DNA of 64,000 nt from NCBI RefSeq assembly GCF_013372205.1, contig NZ_CP053831.1, positions 434,001 to 498,000 on the forward strand, in the 5' to 3' direction. Origin of the DNA: Campylobacter mucosalis. GTDB lineage: Bacteria > Campylobacterota > Campylobacteria > Campylobacterales > Campylobacteraceae. A program made the translations under genes and the position numbers. The notes below the pieces were generated by a model, which made no database searches, was not told the DNA's origin, and saw nothing but the letters and a program-made list of their open reading frames with translations. Shown one piece after another: positions 25,536 to 34,037 of the stretch (its first letter is position 1; each line of letters opens with the position of its first letter).

Positions 25536-26945
25536 GTGGAAATTTCAAAGACAAAGCCAACTTTTTTACAAAGCATTACACCGATTTTAGTAATGGTTTT
25601 TGGACTTGCAGTTGGGGTTGGATATTTAAAGCTTAAGGTTGAGCCGATACTTCTGCTTTCGGCGCTTGTTGCAGGTGTGATAGCGTGGCGTATAGGCTAC
25701 TCTTATAGCGATATGCAAAAGGGTATTATTGATAAGATCGCAAGTTCTTTGCCTGCACTTATGATACTGTGGGTTGTTGGTTTGCTCATCGGTGCTTGGA
25801 TGTTTTCAGGCACGATACCAATGCTGGTTTATTATGGTATTGAGATTATTAGCCCAAGATATTTAGTCGTTACTGCTTTTGTTATCTCAGCTATTATCTC
25901 GACTGTTACAGGGACGTCGTGGGGCTCTGCTGGAACGATAGGCGTGGCAATTATGGGTATCGCACAGGGGCTTGGCGTAGATCTTGCTGCGGCTGCTGGT
26001 GCTGTCGTGGCTGGTGCGTATTTTGGAGATAAACTATCTCCACTTTCTGATACGACAAATTTAGCACCAATTGTTGCGGGTTCAGAGCTTTATGAGCATA
26101 TTAAGCATATGTTTTATACTACTATCCCAGCGACTATCGTTGCGCTTTTGGCATATTATTTTATCGGATCTAGCGCTGTTAGTGGTGGCAACATCTCTGC
26201 TTCTATTTTATCGCTTCAAAATGAGCTTGATAAAGTGTTTGATTTTAATATCATACTTTTGCTTCCAGCACTTTTGGTTTTAGCTGGATCGTTTCTAAAG
26301 TGGCCAACCATTCCTATTATGCTTATTTCGTCGTTCTTATCGATAATACTTGGTATTTTATTTCAGGGTTTTAGTCTTAAGAGTGGATTTATCTCTATGA
26401 TGACAGGTTTTAATCTCTCTATGAGTGGTGTTGAAGCCGAATTTTCAAAAGACATTATAAGACTTATAAATAGGGGCGGTGTAAGTTCTGTAAATTCCAC
26501 TACCATTTTAGTTTTGTGTGCTATGGGTTTGGCTGGTATTTTAACAGTTACAGGTATGCTAAATGTTGTTTTATCAACCGTTATGTCAAAGGTAAAGAGT
26601 GCAACTGGTGTGATAATATCAACTATCGGTTCTTGTATCACGGTTGCTTTTATTACGGGAAATTCGTACCTTTCTATCATTGTGCCTGGCGAGATGTTTA
26701 AAGATTTTTACAAACAGAAGAATTTGGCAGCAAAAAATCTTTCAAGGACGCTTGAGGATTCTGGAACGGTTATAGTTCCACTAATACCTTGGTCGGCTGC
26801 TGGTGCATATATGACTGCTACTCTTGGGGTTAATACGATTGAGTATCTGCCTTGGGCTGTTATGAACTATATGGGAGTTGTTTTTGCGGTGATTTTGGCT
26901 ATAACTGGTATCGGTATAGCAAGGCTTGATGGCAAAAAGGATTAA
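25536..26945 (+). CDS. nhaC: NhaC-family Na+/H+ antiporter
   Basis: A 469 aa inner-membrane transporter with about eleven or twelve hydrophobic segments. Family motifs are GTSWGSAGTIGVAIMGIAQG and GDKLSPLSDTTNLAP in the first half, and SGTVIVPLIPWSAAGAYM near the end. NhaC proteins exchange Na+ for H+, though some relatives exchange organic acids such as malate and lactate, so the substrate is uncertain. The start is GTG at 25536 with AAGGAGA upstream. It is 2 bases from the dipeptidase gene, which suggests one transcript and possibly a linked role in amino-acid or acid metabolism. Confidence 0.88.
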   Translation: MEISKTKPTFLQSITPILVMVFGLAVGVGYLKLKVEPILLLSALVAGVIAWRIGYSYSDMQKGIIDKIASSLPALMILWVVGLLIGAWMFSGTIPMLVYYGIEIISPRYLVVTAFVISAIISTVTGTSWGSAGTIGVAIMGIAQGLGVDLAAAAGAVVAGAYFGDKLSPLSDTTNLAPIVAGSELYEHIKHMFYTTIPATIVALLAYYFIGSSAVSGGNISASILSLQNELDKVFDFNIILLLPALLVLAGSFLKWPTIPIMLISSFLSIILGILFQGFSLKSGFISMMTGFNLSMSGVEAEFSKDIIRLINRGGVSSVNSTTILVLCAMGLAGILTVTGMLNVVLSTVMSKVKSATGVIISTIGSCITVAFITGNSYLSIIVPGEMFKDFYKQKNLAAKNLSRTLEDSGTVIVPLIPWSAAGAYMTATLGVNTIEYLPWAVMNYMGVVFAVILAITGIGIARLDGKKD

Positions 26946-26947
26946 TT

Positions 26948-28081
26948 ATGTTGCTTATAAAAAATGCCAAACTATTTTCTCCAAAATTTTTAGGACAAAA
27001 GGATATTTTGGTTTGCTCGGGCAAGATTATTTACATAGGTGAAAATTTAAGTCCAAATTTGCCAAATTTAAACATCATAGACGCCACTAAATTTATTGCA
27101 ACGCCTGGTTTTATTGATAAGCATATTCATATTACGGGCGGTGGTGGAGAGGGCAGCTTTAAAACTCGTGTGCCTGAGATAATGCTCTCAAAGCTAATTG
27201 AAGCAGGTATAACAACTGTTGTTGGACTGCTTGGAACAGATAGTGCTACAAGAAGCGTTGAAAATTTAGTCGCAAAGGCAAAGGCTTTAAATGAGGAGGG
27301 CGTGACTTGCTATGCTCACACTGGTGCTTATGATTTAAAAACTCCAACGATTACTGGCGATATTGCTAAAGACATAGCGTTTATTGATCCAATAATAGGC
27401 ATAAAATTAGCCATCAGTGATCATCGCTCATCATCTGTAAGTCGCGATGAATTAGCACACATCGTATCTGCTGGTCGCGTTGCTGGTATGCTAAGCGGTA
27501 AATCTGGTCACACTACGCTTCATATGGGCGACGGACAACGCGGTTTAGATTTAGTTCGTGACGTTCTTTGTGAGTATGATATACCTATTACTTTTTTTCA
27601 GCCAACACACGTAAATCGCAACGAAAAGCTATTTTTACAAAGTGTGGAATTTTTAAAAGATGGCGGATATATCGATCTTACTTGCATGTTGGGGCTTAGT
27701 CCGCTTAATGCAGTTAAAAGGATTAAAGACGCAAAAATTTGCACAGACAAAGTCACGATAAGTTCTGATGGTTATGGTAGCTTTTCAAGTTATGATTTGG
27801 ACGGACGGCTTTTAAAAATCGGAGTTTCTAGTGTTATGGCGACCATGAATGAATTTAAAAATTTTATAAATAGTGGCTTTGGTATAGACGAGGCACTTTG
27901 CTATTTTACAAAAAATGTTGCAAAATCTATCGCTCTTGATAAGAAAAAGGGCGAAATTTCAGTTGGTTTTGATGCTGATATTTTGCTGTTTAACGAGGAT
28001 ATGAATTTGGAATTTGTAATTGCAAATGGCGAAATTTTAAAAGATAACAATGGCTTTATGAAAAAAGGGACGTATGAGTAG
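26948..28081 (+). CDS. iadA: isoaspartyl dipeptidase (beta-aspartyl peptidase)
   Basis: A 377 aa zinc amidohydrolase that removes isoaspartyl residues from damaged peptides. The metal site HIHITGGGGEG, the Lys that is normally carbamylated (GIKLAISDHRSS) and the catalytic Asp (ISSDGYGSFSSYD) are all present. It follows the antiporter by 2 bases. Isoaspartyl dipeptides from protein turnover could supply aspartate, a main carbon source in Campylobacter; this is inference. Confidence 0.9.
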   Translation: MLLIKNAKLFSPKFLGQKDILVCSGKIIYIGENLSPNLPNLNIIDATKFIATPGFIDKHIHITGGGGEGSFKTRVPEIMLSKLIEAGITTVVGLLGTDSATRSVENLVAKAKALNEEGVTCYAHTGAYDLKTPTITGDIAKDIAFIDPIIGIKLAISDHRSSSVSRDELAHIVSAGRVAGMLSGKSGHTTLHMGDGQRGLDLVRDVLCEYDIPITFFQPTHVNRNEKLFLQSVEFLKDGGYIDLTCMLGLSPLNAVKRIKDAKICTDKVTISSDGYGSFSSYDLDGRLLKIGVSSVMATMNEFKNFINSGFGIDEALCYFTKNVAKSIALDKKKGEISVGFDADILLFNEDMNLEFVIANGEILKDNNGFMKKGTYE

Positions 28082-28120
28082 CTGTAATTTTTCTTAATAA
28101 GCATTTAAGCCATTTTTAAA

Positions 28121-28126
28121 TAGAAT
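28121..28126 (+). promoter_or_regulatory. candidate -10 of the rpsL-rpsG-fusA operon
   Basis: TAGAAT lies 38 bases before the GTG start of rpsL, behind a T-rich stretch. It is the best -10 in the spacer after iadA. Moderate support only. Confidence 0.45.
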
Positions 28127-28163
28127 TAGGTCTTTTTAATAAATTTAGTCGAAAGGAATTACT

Positions 28164-28559
28164 GTGCCAACCATAAATCAATTGGTCAGAAATGAACGTA
28201 AGAAGGTGACTTACAAGTCAAAATCACCTGCACTTAAAGAGTGCCCACAAAGAAGAGGAGTTTGCACAAGAGTTTATACAACAACTCCAAAAAAACCAAA
28301 CTCAGCCTTAAGAAAAGTTGCCAAGGTTAGATTAACCAGTGGCTTTGAAGTTATTAGCTATATCGGTGGCGAGGGACACAACCTGCAAGAGCACTCAATT
28401 GTGTTAGTTCGTGGCGGTAGGGTAAAAGACTTACCAGGTGTTAAGTATCACATTGTTCGTGGTGCACTAGATACTGCTGGTGTTGCAAAAAGAACAGTTT
28501 CACGCTCTAAATATGGTGCTAAACGCCCTAAACCAGGTCAAGCAGCAGCTAAGAAGTAA
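28164..28559 (+). CDS. rpsL: 30S ribosomal protein S12
   Basis: A 131 aa decoding-centre protein, slightly longer than in E. coli (124 aa) because of a C-terminal [12 protein letters not shown] tail. The streptomycin-determining segments [13 protein letters not shown] and [13 protein letters not shown] carry the wild-type Lys residues. The start is GTG with AAAGGAA upstream. It is followed by a 72-base structured spacer and rpsG. Confidence 0.97.
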   Translation: MPTINQLVRNERKKVTYKSKSPALKECPQRRGVCTRVYTTTPKKPNSALRKVAKVRLTSGFEVISYIGGEGHNLQEHSIVLVRGGRVKDLPGVKYHIVRGALDTAGVAKRTVSRSKYGAKRPKPGQAAAKK

Positions 28560-28572
28560 GAAAATAGTTTCG

Positions 28573-28601
28573 CAGACCTTGCAATTGGTGGCATAGGTTT
28601 G
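28573..28601 (+). promoter_or_regulatory. candidate S7 translational operator between rpsL and rpsG
   Basis: CAGACCT (28573-28579) pairs with AGGTTTG (28595-28601, one G-U). TGC (28580-28582) pairs with GCA (28591-28593) above a single bulged T (28594), with loop AATTGGTG. In E. coli, S7 represses the str operon by binding the same intercistronic interval. The position and a bulged stem fit; binding is inferred. Confidence 0.45.
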
Positions 28602-28613
28602 AGTAAAATTTAA

Positions 28614-29102
<489 letters not shown>

Positions 29103-29111
29103 GAGGCTCTT

Positions 29112-31190
29112 ATGGCAGATAGAAAAACCCCATTAAATAAAGTAAGAAATATCGGTATCGCAGCTCACATTGACGCTGGAAAGACGACGACCAGTGAGAG
29201 AATTTTATTCTTTACTGGTATGAGCCACAAAATCGGCGAGGTTCACGATGGTGCTGCTACAATGGACTGGATGGAGCAAGAAAAAGAGCGTGGTATCACA
29301 ATTACATCTGCTGCTACAACTTGCTTTTGGAAAGATCATCAAATTAACCTAATTGACACTCCGGGACACGTTGACTTTACTATCGAAGTTGAGCGTTCTA
29401 TGCGTGTTCTTGACGGAGCTGTTGCTGTATTTTGTTCAGTTGGTGGCGTTCAACCTCAGTCAGAAACCGTTTGGAGACAAGCAAATAAATACCGCGTTCC
29501 GAGAATGGTTTATGTAAATAAAATGGATAGGGTTGGTGCAAATTTTTACAACGTTGAAGCACAAATCAAAAATCGCTTAAAAGCAAATCCAGTGCCTATT
29601 CAAATTCCAATCGGTGCAGAAGATACATTTAAAGGCGTAGTTGATCTAATCACTATGAAAGCGCTAGTTTGGGAAGATGATAGTAAACCAACTACATTTG
29701 TAGAAAAAGAAATTCCAGCTGATTTAGTAGAAAAAGCAGAAGAGTATCGTGCAAAAATGATTGAAGCTGTTGCTGAAACTGATGATGCTTTAATGGATAA
29801 ATTCTTTAATGGCGAAGAGCTAAGCGTAGAAGAGATTAAAAAAGGTATAAAAGCTGGTTGTTTATCGATGAAAATTATACCTATGGTGTGCGGAACTTCA
29901 TTTAAAAACAAAGGTGTTCAGCCACTACTTGACGCTATTGTTGACTATCTACCAGCTCCTGATGAGGTTGAAGCGATAAAAGGCGAGTATGAAGACGGCA
30001 CAGAAGTAACTGTTGATAGCACAGATAACGGCGAATTTGCAGGTCTTGCGTTTAAAATTATGACAGACCCATTTGTTGGTCAGCTAACATTCGTTCGCGT
30101 ATATCGTGGTTGCTTAGAGAGTGGCAGCTATGCTTACAACTCAGCAAAAGGCAAAAAAGAGAGAATCGGTCGTTTACTAAAAATGCACTCAAATAAGCGT
30201 GAAGAAATTTCAGTTCTACACGCTGGTGAAATCGGTGCTGTTGTTGGCTTAAAAGACACACTAACTGGCGATACACTAGCTAGTGAAAAAGATCCAGTAA
30301 TCCTAGAGAGAATGGACTTCCCAGAGCCAGTTATTAGTGTTGCTGTTGAGCCAAAAACAAAAGCTGATCAAGAGAAAATGGCACTTGCACTTCAAAAGTT
30401 GGCACAAGAGGATCCAAGCTTTAGAGTTAGCACTGACGAAGAGAGCGGACAGACTATTATTAGTGGTATGGGTGAGCTTCACCTTGAGATTATCGTTGAT
30501 CGTATGCTTCGTGAATTTAAAGTTGAAGCAGAGGTTGGTCAGCCACAAGTTGCTTACCGCGAAACTATCCGCAAGACTGTTGAGCAAGAGTATAAGTATG
30601 CTAAGCAATCAGGCGGTCGTGGTCAGTACGGACATGTATTCTTACGTATCGAGCCACTTGAGCCAGCGAGCGGATTTGAGTTTGTTAATGACATCAAGGG
30701 TGGTGTTGTACCAAAAGAGTATATCCCTGCTGTTGAAAAAGGTTGTAAAGAAGCACTTCAAAATGGTATCCTAGCTGGTTATCCAGTTGAGGACGTTAAA
30801 GTTACGCTTTATGACGGAAGCTACCACGAGGTGGATAGCTCAGAGATGGCATTTAAACTTGCTGCGTCTATGGGCTTTAAAGAGGGTGCTAGAAAAGCTG
30901 GTGCGGTTATCCTTGAGCCAATGATGAAGGTTGAAGTTGAGACACCTGAAGAGTATATGGGCGATGTTATCGGCGATCTTAACAAGCGTCGTGGACAAGT
31001 TAACTCAATGGACGAAAGAAGTGGCAACAAAATCATCACAGCTTTCTGCCCACTTGCAGCGATGTTTGGTTACTCAACTGACTTAAGAAGCCAAACGCAA
31101 GGTCGTGCTACATATTCAATGGAATTTGACCACTACGAAGAGGTTCCAAAGAACGTTAGTGACGAGATTATCAAAAAGAGAAACGGCTAA
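29112..31190 (+). CDS. fusA: elongation factor G
   Basis: A 692 aa translocase GTPase. G1 is [17 protein letters not shown]3 is DTPGHVDFT and G4 is NKMD, with domains II-V complete through the C-terminus [22 protein letters not shown] lies upstream of the ATG. It is the last protein gene of the rpsL-rpsG-fusA group. A hairpin and tRNA-Arg follow. Confidence 0.98.
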   Translation: MADRKTPLNKVRNIGIAAHIDAGKTTTSERILFFTGMSHKIGEVHDGAATMDWMEQEKERGITITSAATTCFWKDHQINLIDTPGHVDFTIEVERSMRVLDGAVAVFCSVGGVQPQSETVWRQANKYRVPRMVYVNKMDRVGANFYNVEAQIKNRLKANPVPIQIPIGAEDTFKGVVDLITMKALVWEDDSKPTTFVEKEIPADLVEKAEEYRAKMIEAVAETDDALMDKFFNGEELSVEEIKKGIKAGCLSMKIIPMVCGTSFKNKGVQPLLDAIVDYLPAPDEVEAIKGEYEDGTEVTVDSTDNGEFAGLAFKIMTDPFVGQLTFVRVYRGCLESGSYAYNSAKGKKERIGRLLKMHSNKREEISVLHAGEIGAVVGLKDTLTGDTLASEKDPVILERMDFPEPVISVAVEPKTKADQEKMALALQKLAQEDPSFRVSTDEESGQTIISGMGELHLEIIVDRMLREFKVEAEVGQPQVAYRETIRKTVEQEYKYAKQSGGRGQYGHVFLRIEPLEPASGFEFVNDIKGGVVPKEYIPAVEKGCKEALQNGILAGYPVEDVKVTLYDGSYHEVDSSEMAFKLAASMGFKEGARKAGAVILEPMMKVEVETPEEYMGDVIGDLNKRRGQVNSMDERSGNKIITAFCPLAAMFGYSTDLRSQTQGRATYSMEFDHYEEVPKNVSDEIIKKRNG

Positions 31191-31200
31191 AAGCTACTTT

Positions 31201-31222
31201 GCAAGGAGTGTATACTCCTTGC
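31201..31222 (+). terminator. hairpin after fusA
   Basis: A perfect 9-bp stem, GCAAGGAGT (31201-31209) with ACTCCTTGC (31214-31222), around GTAT, 10 bases after the fusA stop and 7 before tRNA-Arg. The T-run is poor (GTTTA), so it may be a processing or partial termination site letting transcription enter the tRNA. Confidence 0.55.
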
Positions 31223-31229
31223 GTTTAGT

Positions 31230-31306
31230 GTCCTCGTAGCTCAGCAGGATAGAGCGTAAAATTCCTAATTTTAAGGTCACAGGTTCGAATCCTGTCGGGG
31301 ACACCA
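31230..31306 (+). tRNA. tRNA-Arg (CCT anticodon)
   Basis: A 77-base cloverleaf with encoded CCA. The acceptor GTCCTCG pairs with CGGGGAC. The anticodon arm TAAAA-TTCCTAA-TTTTA gives CCT, reading the AGG codon. It is just downstream of fusA. No integrase or repeat of its 3' end was seen nearby. Confidence 0.96.
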
Positions 31307-31413
31307 TTCTTTTATAAGACCACGTCAGCTTTCAGTTTTAATTTAACTGGTGTATATTTGCTTTTAAGTCCATTATTATAAAATAGGTTGATGATTTTTG
31401 GATCGAAAATTAG

Positions 31414-31605
31414 ATGAAAAAGCTATTTTTATTTTTGGTTTTTGTAGTTATAGCTAGTGGAGCAGAAAAATATGACTGCTCCAAAAAGTATTGTAAACAG
31501 ATGAGAAGTTGTGAGGAGGCTAAGCACTACTTAAATAATTGCGGTAAAGAGCATTTTGACAGGGATAAAGACGGGATACCTTGCGAAAATGTATGCGGTA
31601 GATAA
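31414..31605 (+). CDS. small secreted excalibur-domain protein
   Basis: A 63 aa protein. The signal peptide covers about residues 1-17 (MKKLFLFLVFVVIASGA). The rest is almost wholly an excalibur domain: a conserved Cys pattern (CSKKYCKQMRSC, NNC) and the calcium-loop-like DRDKDGIPCENVC. Such domains are extracellular and thought to bind Ca2+, and they often sit beside nuclease domains; here the domain stands alone. From memory, C. jejuni has a small exported protein at the same place after fusA, which suggests a conserved role that I cannot name. Confidence 0.8.
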   Translation: MKKLFLFLVFVVIASGAEKYDCSKKYCKQMRSCEEAKHYLNNCGKEHFDRDKDGIPCENVCGR

Positions 31606-31656
31606 TTCTATAAGTCCAACATTAGTAAGAAATAGTGTAATACTAAAGAATTAAAG

Positions 31657-31682
31657 CTAAAACGCCAAAAATAGCGTTTTAG
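31657..31682. terminator. bidirectional terminator
   Basis: CTAAAACGC (31657-31665) pairs perfectly with GCGTTTTAG (31674-31682) around CAAAAATA. The stem is flanked by A-rich and T-rich arms. It lies between the excalibur gene (+) and the nitroreductase gene (-), which converge here. Confidence 0.7.
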
Positions 31683-31693
31683 ATATATGAAAT

Positions 31694-32326
31694 TTACTCA
31701 ATCCAATTTACGATATCGTCAAGGCTTCTTCTATATTTTGTTGGTTGTTCATTTAGTCTATATCCAAATGGCACGAGTAAAGCCACTCTATGTTTTTTTG
31801 TATCAATGTTTAAAATTTCCCCTATAGCTTCACGCTCAAAACCCTCTATCGGACAGCTGTCTATCCCTTTAAAAGCTGCAGCATTCATCATATTTAAGGC
31901 CGCAAACATACACTGTGCGTGTGACCAGTTAAATGTTAGCTCGTCATCATCTTTAAAATTTGATTTTAAGAAATTTTTATAAAACTCAACCCTTTGTGCG
32001 TGTGCTTCTGGCGTTTTATCGGGTCTTCTAGCTATCATATCTGATACATATTTGCTATCAGCTTTTACGTCAGAAATTTTTGCAAGTATTACAACCAAAT
32101 GCGAACAAGACGTCACTTGCACTTGATTCCACGATTTTTCTTTTATTTTTTCCCTAAGCTCCTTGTTTTGAACAACCACAAAGTCCCACTGCTCAAGCCC
32201 AGTAGAGCTAGGGCTCAGTCTGCCAGCCTCTAGGATATACCTAAAGTCATCTTTGCTTATCTTTTTATTTTCGTCAAAAATTTTACAAGCGTGACGAAAA
32301 TTTATAATATCTAAGTAATCTTTCAT
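31694..32326 (-). CDS. nitroreductase-family NAD(P)H oxidoreductase
   Basis: A 210 aa flavin enzyme that reduces quinones or nitro compounds in the cytoplasm. The N-terminal FRHACKIFDENKKIS and ILEAGRLSPSSTGLEQWDFV form the FMN-binding pattern. The end has the ALLVPFGYR motif. The NERHSCKMFD-like opening and length recall RdxA of Helicobacter, but the middle differs, so I do not assign that name. AAAGGAGAA precedes the ATG. It is divergent from the rhodanese gene, and the spacer holds promoters for both. Confidence 0.87.
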   Translation of the reverse strand: MKDYLDIINFRHACKIFDENKKISKDDFRYILEAGRLSPSSTGLEQWDFVVVQNKELREKIKEKSWNQVQVTSCSHLVVILAKISDVKADSKYVSDMIARRPDKTPEAHAQRVEFYKNFLKSNFKDDDELTFNWSHAQCMFAALNMMNAAAFKGIDSCPIEGFEREAIGEILNIDTKKHRVALLVPFGYRLNEQPTKYRRSLDDIVNWIE

Positions 32327-32449
32327 AAATTCTCCTTTGAAATTTTAAAAATTCTACACCCATTTGTTAAACACTCAGCCAACAAAAACATTAAAATTTA
32401 TTAACAATATTTATGCTAAAATTATGAAACTTAAAATAAGGAGAGTGTT

Positions 32450-32830
32450 ATGAAATGGATTTTACTACTATCTTTTTTTGTTGTTAGCGTGTTTGCTCGT
32501 ATCACGCACGTAGAGGCCACGCCGTCTAATATAGCAAATGTTAAGCAATTAGTTGACATTAGAACGGAGTTTGAGATACAAGAGACAGGACTAATTGAAG
32601 GTGCTGTTAATGTTGTGTTTACAAAAGAGCAGGATAAATTCTATAAAGATAAATTTATAGATGAGCTAAAACAGCATATAGACATAACAAAGCCATTTGC
32701 TCTAATATGTCGCACTGGCCGTAGAAGCGGTAAAGTAGCAGAGTGGATAGATAGTGACCAGTTTGACATAACTCATTTTAGCGGCGGTATTAACGAGCTT
32801 ATAAAAAATGGATACAAGATCACTCAGTAA
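32450..32830 (+). CDS. periplasmic rhodanese-like protein
   Basis: A 126 aa protein with a signal peptide (about 1-16, MKWILLLSFFVVSVFA) and a single rhodanese domain. The active-site loop is CRTGRR, with Cys at 87. The entrance motif LVDIRTEFE matches the family. It could bind or transfer sulfane sulfur in the periplasm; the partner is unknown. AAGGAGAG lies upstream of the ATG, and TAAAAT at 32417-32422 may be the -10. The 3' end overlaps the convergent cinA gene by 11 bases. Confidence 0.85.
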   Translation: MKWILLLSFFVVSVFARITHVEATPSNIANVKQLVDIRTEFEIQETGLIEGAVNVVFTKEQDKFYKDKFIDELKQHIDITKPFALICRTGRRSGKVAEWIDSDQFDITHFSGGINELIKNGYKITQ

Positions 32831-33920
32831 AAAATAGCTCGGGCTCAAGCCTGAGCAAACAAGCGTATGCACTCATTGCACTTTGCTCCCTGATGTATTC
32901 TCTGTTGCCATCTAGTTGTAGCCTTTTTATCACGCTTTTTTTACTCTTATTCATAGCACCCACAAACACCGTTCCTACCGGCTTTTCATCGCTTCCGCCA
33001 CTTGGTCCTGCTATGCCACTTATTGCTAGTGAAAAGTCGGCTTTACTCGCGTTTAATGCCCCTTCTAACATTTGTCTTACACACTCCTCGCTAACAGCTC
33101 CTTGCGTGTCTAAAACATAGTTTTCCACGCCAAGCCACTCGTGTTTTATGTCGTTTGAGTAGGTTATAAGTGAGCCATCAAGACAAGCTGATGCACCGCT
33201 GTATTTTGTAAATTTAAACGCACAAAGTCCAGCTGTACAAGACTCAGCAAATGTGATTTTTAGCCCATTTTTCATTAAAATTTTTGCTATAAATTCTACC
33301 TGATCTCTGCCATAAATCATCTTTTGTGAAAATAGATTTTTCACCCCTTGTAAAAATGTATCCATTTGGCTTAACTTGTCGTCCTTTTTGGCCTTTATGA
33401 GTAGCCATTTTGGCGCTATTTCGCTAAACGTAAGCGTGATTTTATATGGTTTTATAAGCGGATCAAGTAAAATTTTGGCACTATCTTTATCTATATCAAG
33501 TAGGCTAAAATATACATTTTCTTTGTTAAATGGGATTAAAATTTCAGATAGTTTTTGAGTTGGCGTTGCGTTTATTAAATTTATAAAAACTCCATTTAAA
33601 TTTATCAAAAAACTACCATTTTTAGAGGCTATCGCACCTTTTGTGATTAGTGTTTCATTTTCTCCAAGCTCAAGCGTATCGCCACTTAAGGTAGCTAAAA
33701 TTTTGCCCATAGTCGCAAAGCTCTCGTTAGAACAAAATATGCAAATGCTTTCAAATTCGCTGGTTAAACTCTCTACTACAAACAAAAGTTCACTGTTTTT
33801 GCTTTGAAATTTAATAGACCCAATCTCACCAAAATACTCTTTGTAACTTTTAAAAATATAGTCCATATAGGGCGAATTTATGAGTAGATCATCGCCAACA
33901 ATAAGCATTGCGTGTTTCAT
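32820..33920 (-). CDS. cinA: CinA-family nicotinamide-nucleotide amidase
   Basis: A 366 aa protein. The C-terminal domain (about 205-366) is a clear CinA/PncC amidase: [10 protein letters not shown] holds the catalytic Ser, followed by [17 protein letters not shown] and [20 protein letters not shown]. It would convert NMN to NaMN for pyridine-nucleotide salvage. The N-terminal half replaces the usual COG1058 molybdopterin-binding-like domain with a much diverged version, as in other Campylobacter-type CinA. It is divergent from ileS. Confidence 0.85.
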   Translation of the reverse strand: MKHAMLIVGDDLLINSPYMDYIFKSYKEYFGEIGSIKFQSKNSELLFVVESLTSEFESICIFCSNESFATMGKILATLSGDTLELGENETLITKGAIASKNGSFLINLNGVFINLINATPTQKLSEILIPFNKENVYFSLLDIDKDSAKILLDPLIKPYKITLTFSEIAPKWLLIKAKKDDKLSQMDTFLQGVKNLFSQKMIYGRDQVEFIAKILMKNGLKITFAESCTAGLCAFKFTKYSGASACLDGSLITYSNDIKHEWLGVENYVLDTQGAVSEECVRQMLEGALNASKADFSLAISGIAGPSGGSDEKPVGTVFVGAMNKSKKSVIKRLQLDGNREYIREQSAMSAYACLLRLEPELFFTE

Positions 33921-34004
33921 TGCCTGTCCTTTTTAGATTTGTTTTATTATAACTTAAGATTTTTTAAAAGTGGCTTTTCAGTGCGATTTAACACTTTTTT
34001 GGAT

Positions 34005-34010
34005 AAAATC
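34005..34010 (+). promoter_or_regulatory. candidate -10 for ileS operon
   Basis: TAAAAT within GGATAAAATC, behind a T-rich run, lies 28 bases upstream of the ileS ATG at 34038. It is the only good -10 in the 117-base spacer between cinA and ileS. Confidence 0.45.
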
Positions 34011-34037
34011 TGCAAATTTAATCACACAAGGAAAACT

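Noticed and set aside
31230-31413. tRNA-Arg(CCT) as an integration site of a genomic island
   Set aside because: No integrase and no repeat of the tRNA 3' end downstream; the next gene is in its expected Campylobacter place.
33912-34037. Extended N-terminus of ileS
   Set aside because: Runs through the divergent promoter region and has no resemblance to IleS; ATG at 34038 has a good ribosome-binding site.
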